Below, in pieces: positions 45,752-53,977 of a stretch of DNA of 64,000 nt. The DNA comes from Salinicoccus carnicancri Crm (lineage in GTDB: Bacteria > Bacillota > Bacilli > Staphylococcales > Salinicoccaceae). The notes beneath the pieces are model-generated. The model was given only the letters and a program-made list of their open reading frames with translations. It made no database searches and was not told where the DNA came from. The position numbers were made by a program, and so were the translations under genes. Within the stretch, counting starts at the first letter, position 1. Every line of letters begins with the position of its first letter. The stretch spans positions 558,001 to 622,000 of the forward strand of contig NZ_ANAM01000008.1 in the NCBI RefSeq assembly GCF_000330705.1. Reading direction: 5' to 3'.

Positions 45752-46615
45752 CTAGCGCCTATTGTATTCTTCCATGACTCTTTTCCAGTCATACTGATCT
45801 TCCGCCAATTTTTCACCCAATCCCGCTTCCGATATGTCCGCCAGCCTCTGCTTTGTTCCATTTGTCATATAAGATTCCAGCCCATTCGATTTCATAAAAT
45901 CGATAACGTTTTCCATTTCCTGCTCTCTTCGTCGTGAATGTTGTACGTTACTTTTAATATATCTGTTCAGAATTTCAGCAAATGAATCCTTATCCATTGT
46001 TTCAGTGATGGACTCAAAAATTTCCTCTTCAATCCCCATCTTTTCAGCAGCTTCCATCACTTCGTATAATAGCGTCGACAAACCTTTGGTGAATATGCTT
46101 CTAATGAATTTAAAATTGGTAGCATCTCCTACATTTTCACTTAAATATGAAATGTCCATCCCGATATTCTTTGCAATACCGACCAATTCAAGTGTATCTT
46201 TGCCACTCGCTAATATGGGCACGGAATTCTGATAGACATTTAACGCGCCTAAAATCGCCGCATCGATTAAATTTACATTCTTAACATTGAGCTTTCTCTC
46301 AATATCCTTTTTTTCTTTTGCGCTTGCAGTTGTCATATCAACATATAACGTCCCTTTTGTGATTTCATCATCGATGGAATCCCATACTTCCACAGCATTG
46401 GCTGCGGGTACAGCTACAAATAGAATATCCAAAGATTGTTTTAATACAGCAGAGGCTGCATCAAAAAAAGTCAATGTGGTTGCTTCAGATAGTTCCCTTG
46501 ACTCCGAAGACTGATGCAGGGGGTCAAAGGCATAAATATTCTGCACACTATATTCACTCAATCCTTTTGACATCTCTCTGCCGACTTCTCCATATCCAAT
46601 AAATCCTATATTCAT
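45752..46615 (-). CDS. NAD(P)-dependent 6-phosphogluconate/3-hydroxyisobutyrate dehydrogenase-like protein
   Basis: A 287-residue protein with NIGFIGYGEVGREMSKGLSE (Rossmann GxGxxG) at the N-terminus and a helical C-terminal domain of DUF1932 type (NFKFIRSIFTKGLSTLLYEV). LYVDMTTASAKEK and IDAAILGALNVYQNSVPIL match beta-hydroxyacid dehydrogenases. Either GTG 46624 or ATG 46615 could be the start; AGGAATGGTG lies upstream. It probably oxidises a 2- or 3-hydroxy acid, in the same operon as an RraA-type enzyme and a TRAP-type permease. 21 bases separate it from the permease. Confidence 0.82.
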   Translation of the reverse strand: MNIGFIGYGEVGREMSKGLSEYSVQNIYAFDPLHQSSESRELSEATTLTFFDAASAVLKQSLDILFVAVPAANAVEVWDSIDDEITKGTLYVDMTTASAKEKKDIERKLNVKNVNLIDAAILGALNVYQNSVPILASGKDTLELVGIAKNIGMDISYLSENVGDATNFKFIRSIFTKGLSTLLYEVMEAAEKMGIEEEIFESITETMDKDSFAEILNRYIKSNVQHSRRREQEMENVIDFMKSNGLESYMTNGTKQRLADISEAGLGEKLAEDQYDWKRVMEEYNRR

Positions 46616-46631
46616 TTTTATCACACCATTC

Positions 46632-47279
46632 CTATTGCTTTTTCCTGTTGATTGTTTCTCTCAGCCAGGACGGTTCTATTTCCTCTTTCTCGCTACTTTC
46701 ATTTATCGTTTTCAACCTTTGTGCTTCATAAACCTTTTTTTCTTCAGCGCCAGTAATGACTCCCTCCGCAATATCATATGGAATAACTACTACGCCATCT
46801 TCATCCGCAATTATATAATCATGTGAATTAACAACTACTCTCCCGCATTCGATTGTTTTGTCAAAAGACCCGGGGCCTTCTTTACGGGGGCCTTTAGGCG
46901 TGAAGCCTTGCGCGTAAACCTGGATATCCATTTTGGATATCTCATCCTTATCCCTGATCAAGCCATCTATGATGATGCCTTCTATTCCCAACTTTTGAGC
47001 TGCAGCAGCCATCAGATTTCCCAAATATGCTGAATCCACAGCCCCTTTCCCTTCAACCACCAGTATGTCACCGGGCTCAGACTCATAAATGCCATAATGT
47101 ATATAAAGATTGTCCCCGGGATAAGTGGAAACCGTCCTGGCCTGACCCACCAGAGTTTTTTGAAAATTAACCGGTTTGATTTTATAATTCATGACATTCT
47201 CATAATCCATGCCATCTGCTACGAGCGTGGAACTCAATTTCTTCAACCTGTGTATCATGTCCTTATCGCTCTTATACAT
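46632..47279 (-). CDS. RraA family aldolase/decarboxylase
   Basis: A 215-residue RraA-like protein from ATG 47279 (AAAAGGAGTGATGAA precedes it). GQARTVSTYPGDNLYIHYGI, then GDILVVEGKGAVDSAYLGNL and GIEGIIIDGLIRDKDEISK are the substrate and metal-site region; GRVVVNSHDYIIADEDGVVV and IP is the classical RraA tail. Members with these residues are HMG/CHA aldolases or oxaloacetate decarboxylases, not only RNase E inhibitors (RNase E is absent from most of this phylum). First gene of the operon with the dehydrogenase and TRAP permease; an RpiR regulator lies upstream. Confidence 0.88.
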   Translation of the reverse strand: MYKSDKDMIHRLKKLSSTLVADGMDYENVMNYKIKPVNFQKTLVGQARTVSTYPGDNLYIHYGIYESEPGDILVVEGKGAVDSAYLGNLMAAAAQKLGIEGIIIDGLIRDKDEISKMDIQVYAQGFTPKGPRKEGPGSFDKTIECGRVVVNSHDYIIADEDGVVVIPYDIAEGVITGAEEKKVYEAQRLKTINESSEKEEIEPSWLRETINRKKQ

Positions 47280-47322
47280 TTCATCACTCCTTTTAGTAAA
47301 ATTCATAACATTATTAATTTTC

Positions 47323-47366
47323 AATGTAATAAATATTACATTATCACTGCAGATTTCTTTTGTAAA
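47323..47366 (-). promoter_or_regulatory. Promoter of the RraA operon with 20-bp palindromic operator
   Basis: Minus strand: TTTACA (plus 47361-47366), 17 bases, TAATGT (47338-47343). AATGTAAT-AAAT-ATTACATT at 47323-47342 is a perfect 8-bp-arm palindrome overlapping the -10 box, so a bound regulator, presumably the RpiR protein encoded next door, should block transcription. Confidence 0.8.
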
Positions 47367-47385
47367 CCTTTTCATAAAATTATTC

Positions 47386-47415
47386 AAAAAAAAATTCCTG
47401 AAAAGCTCAGGAATT
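47386..47415 (-). terminator. Terminator of the RpiR gene
   Basis: AATTCCTGA (47393-47401) pairs with TCAGGAATT (47407-47415); an A run at 47386-47394 gives the U tail on the minus strand. It separates the regulator gene from the RraA operon on the same strand. Confidence 0.85.
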
Positions 47416-47428
47416 CTTTAATGGGATA

Positions 47429-48283
47429 TTATTTTGTGTGATAGTCAATGCTCTTTAATATATCGTCGACTTCGCCAAGCCTGCCGTCATCTTCATGAGA
47501 GTCCCCTATTGCCAGCGCATTGATGATGTAATCAACCGTCACAGTTGCAGCAATGGGGGAATTATGGAATGCCAGGCTGCCCGAATCACACGGAATTACC
47601 ACATCCCCGTAATCAACCAGTGGAGAAGAATATTTATCTGTTATTACAACTATTTTTATACCTCTTTTTTTGGCTGACCGTACGAAATCATCAATGCGTT
47701 TTGCATATCTGGGAAAACTGACAACCACTAATAAGTCCCTGGAATCCATTGATATGATTTCATCCACCCAATCAGAAACATCAGCAACAATGAGGCTGCA
47801 GTCCCCTTTGATGCGATTCACATTCTGAGAAAAATACTGTCCCACCGGAAGACCACTCCGAACACAGGTGCAGCAGATCTTTCTTGAGTCCTCGATGAAT
47901 TTTACAACCTTATCCAGGTTATCCTTATCAACTTGCTCCACAAGCTGATTCAATCGGTTTATATGGTACCCCACAGTCTGTATCCATAATTCATCTTCTT
48001 CAATATTCTGCAGGTTTGATATCAGACGTGCCTGTGGTGCATCCCTGTCTTTTACGAACTTCTGTATATCATGCTGAAAATCCGAGTATCCCGAATAGCC
48101 CAGCTTGGCCGCTAATCTCATTATCGTAGTTGTACTCGTACCCACTTTCTGTGCCAGTACATTGATAGTGTCAAAAGTCACTTCTGATGTATTTTTTACA
48201 ATGAAATCAGCAACTTTTCTTTCAGAATTAGTAAGCGTTTTAATACTGTCTCTTATGTTGTCGATAATACTTTCCCTCGGCAT
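47429..48283 (-). CDS. RpiR/MurR family transcriptional regulator
   Basis: A 284-residue regulator: N-terminal HTH_6 (residues 1-77, with LTNSERKVADFIVKNTSEV and AQKVGTSTTTIMRLAAKLGY) and a C-terminal SIS sugar-phosphate isomerase-like domain (about residues 120-260, CCTCVRSGLPVGQYFSQNV and VVVSFPRYAKRIDDFVRSAK). RpiR proteins sense phosphorylated sugars or related acids. It is transcribed separately, ends in its own terminator and sits just before the RraA operon with a palindromic operator at its -10. Likely repressor or activator of that catabolic set. Confidence 0.9.
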   Translation of the reverse strand: MPRESIIDNIRDSIKTLTNSERKVADFIVKNTSEVTFDTINVLAQKVGTSTTTIMRLAAKLGYSGYSDFQHDIQKFVKDRDAPQARLISNLQNIEEDELWIQTVGYHINRLNQLVEQVDKDNLDKVVKFIEDSRKICCTCVRSGLPVGQYFSQNVNRIKGDCSLIVADVSDWVDEIISMDSRDLLVVVSFPRYAKRIDDFVRSAKKRGIKIVVITDKYSSPLVDYGDVVIPCDSGSLAFHNSPIAATVTVDYIINALAIGDSHEDDGRLGEVDDILKSIDYHTK

Positions 48284-48384
48284 AACATCACCACTCTCAT
48301 CACGTCACTATAAATCAGCTTCGTAAGCATACCTTTCATATATCATAATAACACATATTTTTTATGAAAATATGATGGTCATGC

Positions 48385-48876
48385 CTATCTCCTCCTCCAT
48401 AATTCAAAAGTGTGCTCATACTTGTTTTTCTCATCAACAATGCCCTTTTCAATTTCCACCAGTTCAAATGCTCCGTAATTGAAGCTCCCGGGGAAGTATG
48501 TGTCCCCTTCGAAGGAATCGTGAATTACGGTGCGGTACAGTTCATCCACTTCGTCCTCAAAAATTTTGAAGAGTGCCGCACCGCCGATGATATATAAATC
48601 TTCATCATTCTTTTCTTCCAGCTCCAGCACTTCTTCTTTTGTATGGACCACGATTGCCCCGGGTGCGTCATAATCCCGCTGCGCTGTTAAAATAATATTG
48701 CGACGGCCGGGCAGCGGCCGGTTCGGAATAGTCTCGTAAGTTTTCCTGCCTGTCACCATATCGCCACGCATTGTAATCCTTTTAAAGAATGCAACATCCG
48801 CGGGCAGGCGCCACGGCAGCCCGACCCCTTTTCCGATCAATCCATTTTCATCTTCCGCCCACACATAAGCAAGCAT
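48385..48876 (-). CDS. folA: Dihydrofolate reductase
   Basis: A 163-residue DHFR. LAYVWAEDENGLIGKGVGLPWRLPADV is the N-terminal strand with the Leu-Pro-Trp motif and Asp following (substrate carboxylate), MVTGRKTYETIPNRPLPGRRN the NADPH-binding and substrate pocket, and LYIIGGAALFKIFEDEVDEL the GG nucleotide-binding turn. ATG 48876 is the start, as AAGGAG sits eight bases upstream and the earlier GTG overlaps it. Reduces dihydrofolate for thymidylate and purine synthesis. No thyA lies next to it here. Confidence 0.94.
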   Translation of the reverse strand: MLAYVWAEDENGLIGKGVGLPWRLPADVAFFKRITMRGDMVTGRKTYETIPNRPLPGRRNIILTAQRDYDAPGAIVVHTKEEVLELEEKNDEDLYIIGGAALFKIFEDEVDELYRTVIHDSFEGDTYFPGSFNYGAFELVEIEKGIVDEKNKYEHTFELWRRR

Positions 48877-48934
48877 TCCATCCACTCCTTCAGTGACCGT
48901 CCATGATTTTCTTCACCCGCTTCCCGGGACTGAT

Positions 48935-48969
48935 AAAAAGAAAGTCCATCCGTCATTGGCGGACAGACT
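48935..48969 (-). terminator. Terminator of the flavin-binding stress protein gene
   Basis: On the minus strand AGTCTGTCCG and CGGATGGACT form a 10-bp stem with two G-U pairs, followed by TTTCTTTTT. Confidence 0.8.
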
Positions 48970-48988
48970 CATGGACGACTATTCATTA

Positions 48989-49408
48989 TTACATCGACAG
49001 CTTAACATCTTCAAATTCATCATCGTTCATTATCTTGATGGCAATCGGTGTGATTTTCAAGGCTTTGAGGTGTGGGTTCTCTTTCGATTCGAAAAACTCC
49101 GTATCCGCTTCTTCCCACAGCCAGTCGATTGTCTCCCGGTCTGCCATCCTTTCAACCTCACCGTAAAATTCCACAAAAGCATGATTGGGTGAGTCATGGA
49201 AACCGAGCAGGACATGTGCTTTCGGATTGTCCCTCAGCTCATCATATTTCGGCGATGCATCATTCGTTTTCGCATATAGTGTCAGACCGTCATTGTAGAA
49301 CCACATGTAGCGGGCATTCGGTTCATTATTATATGCCGTGGACAGGACACCGATTTTAGATTCACTCAAAATTTCAGTGATGCGTTTTACAGCTTCAGAA
49401 TGTTCCAC
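48989..49408 (-). CDS. Pyridoxamine 5'-phosphate oxidase-like (general stress protein 26 type)
   Basis: A 139-residue split-barrel flavin-binding protein. It begins EHSEAVKRITEILSESKIGV and has the pattern STAYNNEPNARYMWFYNDGL then LYAKTNDASPKYDELRDNPK, AHVLLGFHDSPNHAFVEFYG, VERMADRETIDWLWEEADTE, which matches GS26-like proteins. Such proteins bind FMN or heme and are induced by stress; the substrate is not known. Single gene with its own terminator. Confidence 0.85.
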   Translation of the reverse strand: MEHSEAVKRITEILSESKIGVLSTAYNNEPNARYMWFYNDGLTLYAKTNDASPKYDELRDNPKAHVLLGFHDSPNHAFVEFYGEVERMADRETIDWLWEEADTEFFESKENPHLKALKITPIAIKIMNDDEFEDVKLSM

Positions 49409-49537
49409 ATGATCACCTGCTCCCTCCTCTTTATCATACTTCTCAATACCACGACAACTTAGACTCGAATCATATGTGCCTGGATACCCAACGTAAACCT
49501 CCCGTTATTACGGACAATTTATATGAACACATTAAAA

Positions 49538-49570
49538 AAGAGAAAACACTCCGGGGGAGTGCTCTCTCTT
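49538..49570 (-). terminator. Terminator of the nitrilase gene
   Basis: A 15-bp stem (49538-49552 with 49556-49570), with two G-U wobbles when read on the minus strand but mismatches on the plus strand, followed by a U run; so it is specific for the minus-strand transcript. Confidence 0.8.
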
Positions 49571-49611
49571 GGTGATTGCTGTACAGATTACCGGGACACC
49601 GGCCAATGGTT

Positions 49612-50409
49612 TTACAGGAAGTGGTACATTTCACGTCTTCTGCTGTCGAAAATGGGTACTTCCTTCCTGATCCGGTCGATTTCACTGCCATCCGTCGTGC
49701 CCGTTACAACAGTTTCTGACCTGTCATCCGCTTCACCCTCCACATCACCGAATGGCCCGATTATCATGGAACGGCCGGCGAATGTCTGATCCGCTGTCTC
49801 TCCGTAAGTGTTCGAAGCGATGATGTAGCCCTGGTTTTCAATCGCCCGGGCTTTGAGCAGCGTCTCCCAGTGATGCTTACGGGCAAGCGGCCACTCTGCC
49901 ACGACGAATATCGCCGTGGCCCCCTTCATTGTCAGATCCCTGAACAATTCCGGGAAGCGGAGGTCATAGCAGATGACGAGTCCGAATGTTTCCCCTTCCA
50001 GTTCGAAGGTCTCCACTTTGTCTGTGCCGCCGGCCAGATATTCCGGTTCGTCCAGCATCGGTACGAGATGTATTTTTGAATACTGGCAGACCAATTCCCC
50101 GTTGCGGTCGATGACGAATGCTGTGTTGTAAATGTCGCCGGTATCGTCGATGGCATTCGCCACCGACCCGGCCACGATATTGACATTGTACTTTACAGCC
50201 AGCTCTGAAATGACGGCTTTTGCCGGTTCAAGGCTGCGGCAGGCAAGCCTGTCCACATTTCCCAGGTCATAGCCGGTCGTCCACATCTCCGGAAGCACCA
50301 CAATATCCGTTCCGATGAGGTCCTCTTTTTCAAACAGTGTTTTCACCTTGTTGATATTCACGTCTACATTACCATATGCCACTTTGAACTGAAGTATTTT
50401 GATGTTCAT
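49612..50409 (-). CDS. Carbon-nitrogen hydrolase (nitrilase superfamily)
   Basis: About 265 residues from ATG 50409 (MNIKILQFKVAYGNVDVNIN). The catalytic triad is visible: Glu in IVVLPEMWTTGYDL, Lys in YSKIHLVPMLDEPEYL and Cys in FGLVICYDLRFPELFRDLTM. RSMIIGPFGDVEGEAD is typical for the C-terminal part. Family members deaminate or hydrolyse omega-amides; MtnU-like proteins act in methionine salvage. GAAGGGGTG precedes the start. Downstream of an SRPBCC gene by 22 bases, so probably one operon. Confidence 0.88.
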   Translation of the reverse strand: MNIKILQFKVAYGNVDVNINKVKTLFEKEDLIGTDIVVLPEMWTTGYDLGNVDRLACRSLEPAKAVISELAVKYNVNIVAGSVANAIDDTGDIYNTAFVIDRNGELVCQYSKIHLVPMLDEPEYLAGGTDKVETFELEGETFGLVICYDLRFPELFRDLTMKGATAIFVVAEWPLARKHHWETLLKARAIENQGYIIASNTYGETADQTFAGRSMIIGPFGDVEGEADDRSETVVTGTTDGSEIDRIRKEVPIFDSRRREMYHFL

Positions 50410-50431
50410 ACCGTCCGTCACCCCTTCATAG

Positions 50432-50869
50432 TCATTCCGCTGCGATCTGCTCAAGCTTGTTGACCTGATTGTCCAACACCCTCTTAATCACTGGCCTGGC
50501 ACCTTTTAAGATCAGGTTGTATTTCCTCCCCGCGCCTTCGAAATTGCTTGTCACAGTCACCTGGGTTTCATTGTTGCTGGATGGAGCGAGTTCGAAAGCT
50601 GAGGTGATCGTGCCCTGCTTAAGAGTCGTCCGCACTTTAACATACCGGTTCTCTTCATATTCCGTGATTTGCGAGCGGAACTGATAGGATTTATTCAGCA
50701 CTTTAAGTCTAGTTCTGAATTTTGTCCCTCTCGCACGCTCTTCCTCTGTAAAATAGTCGTTACCCTCAAATATGGGACTCCACTGTTTCAACTTTTCATC
50801 ATCATTCACTACATCGAAGATTTCCTCCGGTGAAGCTTTCATCTGTTTATCATATCTGTAAAGTTCCAT
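50432..50869 (-). CDS. SRPBCC family (START-like) protein
   Basis: A 145-residue ligand-binding-type protein: ELYRYDKQMKASPEEIFDVV then NDDEKLKQWSPIFEGNDYF, ENRYVKVRTTLKQGTITSAF and NNETQVTVTSNFEGAGRKYN, the strand order of the Bet v1/START helix-grip fold. Such proteins carry hydrophobic ligands or act as ATPase cochaperones; no specific function can be given. It is upstream of the nitrilase gene in the same transcription unit. Confidence 0.8.
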   Translation of the reverse strand: MELYRYDKQMKASPEEIFDVVNDDEKLKQWSPIFEGNDYFTEEERARGTKFRTRLKVLNKSYQFRSQITEYEENRYVKVRTTLKQGTITSAFELAPSSNNETQVTVTSNFEGAGRKYNLILKGARPVIKRVLDNQVNKLEQIAAE

Positions 50870-50977
50870 AAGAAGACCACTCTTTCCTCAAAGAAATTGG
50901 ATGTTATATAATAATCATATCATTTTTCTTTCATTTAGCCATGCACTCGATTATCATGATTTAAAAAGGGTGAAAGA

Positions 50978-51412
50978 ATGTTGGAACTAAGAAAAGACAG
51001 AAGTTTCACTTCAAAAGATATCAACAGCCTGTACATGAGCAAAGGCTACAGTTCATATGAAAATAGACTCGATGCTCTCTATGAGGCGGCTGTCACCTCA
51101 GATTACATAGTTACCGCATGGGACGGCGCGCAGATGGCGGGCATCATCCGCTCTTCAGGGGATTTGAACTTCACCCAGTATATCTCAGACTTGATCGTTC
51201 ATCCTGAATATAAAAGCATGGGGCTCGCCTCGAAATTGATGGATGCATATATAAATGAGGTTTCCGGAGTCGAGGAAATATATCTGATGATGGATACAGC
51301 CCCTAAAAATTCCTTCACCAAAAACTGGCTTGCCTACAAAGGCTTTGAAGTCCTCGCTGAAACAGATAAACAGACCATCTACATGATGGGGAAAGATGGA
51401 AGTAAGAAATGA
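50978..51412 (+). CDS. GNAT family N-acetyltransferase
   Basis: A 144-residue acetyltransferase. FTQYISDLIVHPEYKSMGLA then SKLMDAYINEV carries the acetyl-CoA site (R/Q-x-x-G-x-G/A version: YKSMGLAS), followed by the final strand FEVLAETDKQTIYMMGK. The acceptor is unknown. The N-terminal part SKGYSSYENRLDALYEAAVT is typical of YhbS/Eis-independent small GNATs. RBS AAAGGGTGAAAG precedes the ATG. Single gene divergent from the SRPBCC gene. Confidence 0.85.
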   Translation: MLELRKDRSFTSKDINSLYMSKGYSSYENRLDALYEAAVTSDYIVTAWDGAQMAGIIRSSGDLNFTQYISDLIVHPEYKSMGLASKLMDAYINEVSGVEEIYLMMDTAPKNSFTKNWLAYKGFEVLAETDKQTIYMMGKDGSKK

Positions 51413-51425
51413 TTCCTCTTCTGAT

Positions 51426-51455
51426 GGACACCGTCCATTTTGCCGTGTCCGCCAA
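51426..51455 (+). repeat. Dispersed copy related to the 41-bp repeat
   Basis: GGACACCGTCC (51426 onward) and GTGTCCGCCAA (51445-51455) share the GGACACCGT and TGTCCGCCAA blocks of the tandem array at 30705, and again can form GGACAC/GTGTCC. It lies in the intergenic space behind the GNAT gene. Confidence 0.6.
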
Positions 51456-51489
51456 CCGCATAATATGTATTTGCTTCCCCAAAATGCAA

Positions 51490-51523
51490 AGACAGGGCGA
51501 AACATAAAGGTTCCGCCCTGTCT
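51490..51523 (-). terminator. Terminator of the first acidic lipoprotein gene
   Basis: AGACAGGGCG (51490-51499) pairs with CGCCCTGTCT (51514-51523), followed on the minus strand by TTG and a T-rich tail. Confidence 0.75.
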
Positions 51524-51530
51524 CGATACT

Positions 51531-52655
51531 CTATTCAACTGATCCTTCTACATCCTCTTCGTCCTCCGGAGCTGTTGTGATTTCATCCGGATTTGGCTTT
51601 TTGATCTCAGTATCATCAAACGCACCGTAATCCGAGTAGTTGAGGATGATTTCAATTTTGATTTCCTGCTGTGGATCCTGCTGTGCAGGTGCCGACGCAA
51701 TCAGGTTTGCACTTTCCAGTTCACCTGACTCCTTGTTTATGAATGCGACGAGCCCTGTTTCCAGTTCTGCCATGATCGCTCCTGTGAATTCCACCTGGAA
51801 GTATTCCTGGTAGAGGTCATGTACTTCATCATCATCCCCTGTGTAATAGAGGAGATAATAATTCCCCGCCTCCTTCACTTCCATGGAATCCGGCATCTGT
51901 CCGATAATTTCATGTACATTCGAATATACACCGTAGACCAGCTCATCAGGTGAATACTGGCCGGAATAATCCATCCAGCCCTCCTGACTGTTAAGAATCA
52001 CTTCACCGGTTTCACTGTTTGCATAACCGTGGGGCTGGGTCACATTGAAATTCTCATCGATATAATCAGAAGCGACTTCAAGTCCGCCGTCGGTTTCATC
52101 CACTTCAGCCCTGTTTCCAGTGAATGATTCATCAAGGACCTGCTCCCCATCAGTGACTTCGATGGCAATCGCTGTCTCCTGCATGTATGATGTTACCTCT
52201 GATGGGTCCTGCAGGACATCCTCCACGGACATATCGGTGTCTTCTGCACTCTCAATCATGTCGGCCTTATCCTGACCGAGATCATATGCCTGCTTCATGT
52301 CCTCTTCATCGACCTCTCCGTCAGAAGTGTCTCCAGATGATCCGTCTTCCGAACTTTCCTCATCAGATCCGGAAGCATCGGCATCGGATTCACCATCATC
52401 GCTACCTTCGCCACTTTCTCCGCCGGATTCCTCTTCTGAACTATCCTCCTCCGTCGACTCCTCTTCCGTACTTTCTTCCTCTGTCGACTCTTCTTCTGAA
52501 CTATCCTCTTCTGCACTCTCTTCATTGGTGTCTTCTGAGGTTTCCTCTGTTGTCGTCTCTTCGGTATTTTCCTCTTCACCGTTTTCTTCTCCGCCACCGT
52601 TACATGCTGCCAAAAACAGCGTTCCGATGAGTGTAGCTGACAATAATTTCTTCAT
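51531..52655 (-). CDS. Acidic Ser/Glu-rich lipoprotein (paralog 1)
   Basis: A 374-residue lipoprotein. MKKLLSATLIGTLFLAAC is the signal peptide with lipobox LAAC; ATG 52655 is used since GGAGTGG precedes it. Residues about 20-125 are low-complexity, dominated by Glu, Ser and Thr (repeats such as TEEESTEEESTEED). The globular C-terminal part (about 125-374) includes KQAYDLGQDKADMIESAEDT, FTGAIMAELETGLVAFIN and EIILNYSDYGAFDDTEIKKP. I recognise no enzyme motif; a LolA/DUF6612-like surface domain is possible. Paralogous to the gene at 52799, 143 bases upstream. Confidence 0.7.
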   Translation of the reverse strand: MKKLLSATLIGTLFLAACNGGGEENGEEENTEETTTEETSEDTNEESAEEDSSEEESTEEESTEEESTEEDSSEEESGGESGEGSDDGESDADASGSDEESSEDGSSGDTSDGEVDEEDMKQAYDLGQDKADMIESAEDTDMSVEDVLQDPSEVTSYMQETAIAIEVTDGEQVLDESFTGNRAEVDETDGGLEVASDYIDENFNVTQPHGYANSETGEVILNSQEGWMDYSGQYSPDELVYGVYSNVHEIIGQMPDSMEVKEAGNYYLLYYTGDDDEVHDLYQEYFQVEFTGAIMAELETGLVAFINKESGELESANLIASAPAQQDPQQEIKIEIILNYSDYGAFDDTEIKKPNPDEITTAPEDEEDVEGSVE

Positions 52656-52798
52656 ATAATCCACTCCATCTTAATGTAAAATATGAAAAGCTCACTATCA
52701 TGGTAACATTTCTGTTATTATTCTGTAACATTTTATACAAAATTATTCATGCGCTCATCTTTTCCGCGAAATAAAATACAGTCCGGTTCATCCATATG

Positions 52799-53887
52799 CT
52801 ATTCAAGAGAGCCTTCTATACCTTCATCATCACCTTCTGCTGCGGATCCTCCCCTGTCTTCCGGGTTGGGCTTCTTGATTTCTGTATCTCTGTCAAATAT
52901 TCCATAATCCTGATAGTTAAGAATGATTTCGATGGTGAGGATCTGCTCCGGATTCTGCTGCCCGGGCGCTGATGCTATCAGATTGGCGCTCTCCAGTTCC
53001 CCCGATGCCTTGTTGATGAACGCCACGAACCCCAGTTCAAGTTCATCCATGTCTGCCCCCGTGAACTCCACCTGGAATGTTTCCTGGTAAAGCTGATGGA
53101 CGATATCATCTTTGCCGGTATAGTAGAGGATGTCATAATCGCCCTCTTCCAGCACCTGCAGTGAATCGGGCATCTCTTCGATGATTTCGTGTGTGTTGGA
53201 ATAAGTACCGTATATCAGCTCTTCCACTCCGTATTGTGTGGAATAGTCCTCCCATCCCGTTTCCGAGTAAATGAACAGCTCGTCTGTCTCACTGTTTCCG
53301 TATCCATGCGGCTGGATGATTTCATAATTTTCATCGAAGTAGTCTGACGCCACCTCGAGTGCCCCATCCGATTCATCGACTTCTGCTGTGATGCCCTGGA
53401 ATGACTGTTCCGTGACCTCTTCACCTTCTGTGACCTCGATGATGATTGAAGTATCCTGTATATATGACGTGATTTCAGAAGGTTCTTTGAGCACATCTTC
53501 GACAGTATTATCGGTTTCTTCCGCATTTTCCACCATGTCCACTTTGTCCTGGTCGATATCATACGCACTTCTCAGTGCTTCTTCATCTATCTCCGACTCC
53601 GTCAGATCCCCGGGCTGATCTTCGGATGAAGTTTCCGAAGTTCCGGATTCTTCAGTTGATTCGTCATCCGCTTCTGCAGATTCTTCATCTGTGGCACTCG
53701 CAGAATCATCTTCTGTCGTCTCTTCTTCTGTCGCTTCTTCCTCAGTCGCTTCTTCCTCAGTCGTCTCTTCGGTGGTTTCTTCCTCGTCCCTGTCTTCTGC
53801 CGTATTTTCTTCCTCCGTGTTCTCCTCTCCGCCGCATGCCGCAAGTAACAGTACCCCGGCCAGCGTTATCGGGAACAGCTTCTTCAT
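52799..53887 (-). CDS. Acidic Ser/Glu-rich lipoprotein (paralog 2)
   Basis: About 362 residues from ATG 53887. MKKLFPITLAGVLLLAACGG is a lipoprotein signal peptide. The low-complexity acidic linker (about residues 25-105) is built from TTEETTEEEATEEEATEEE-like repeats. The globular half is similar to paralog 1 (YFQVEFTGA versus TFQVEFTGA, EIILNYQDYGIFDRDTEIKK versus EIILNYSDYGAFDDTEIKKP) but differs at many positions, so the duplication is old. Both seem independently transcribed, with AT-rich promoter space between. Likely surface proteins lifting a binding domain above the cell wall. Confidence 0.7.
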   Translation of the reverse strand: MKKLFPITLAGVLLLAACGGEENTEEENTAEDRDEEETTEETTEEEATEEEATEEETTEDDSASATDEESAEADDESTEESGTSETSSEDQPGDLTESEIDEEALRSAYDIDQDKVDMVENAEETDNTVEDVLKEPSEITSYIQDTSIIIEVTEGEEVTEQSFQGITAEVDESDGALEVASDYFDENYEIIQPHGYGNSETDELFIYSETGWEDYSTQYGVEELIYGTYSNTHEIIEEMPDSLQVLEEGDYDILYYTGKDDIVHQLYQETFQVEFTGADMDELELGFVAFINKASGELESANLIASAPGQQNPEQILTIEIILNYQDYGIFDRDTEIKKPNPEDRGGSAAEGDDEGIEGSLE

Positions 53888-53977
53888 AAAATCCCACCCG
53901 CCTAATCTGTAAAATTTAATTAACTTAATATTCGGATTTCCGTAATATTTTCGTAACATTATTATATTACCCATAAA

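Noticed and set aside
46632-47279. RNase E inhibitor RraA
   Set aside because: RNase E regulation is a proteobacterial role; the gene sits in a catabolic operon, so aldolase or decarboxylase is more likely.
52187-53912. Long plus-strand or alternative-frame ORFs opposite the acidic lipoproteins
   Set aside because: Low-complexity shadows of the Glu/Ser-rich linkers, without signal peptides or ribosome sites.
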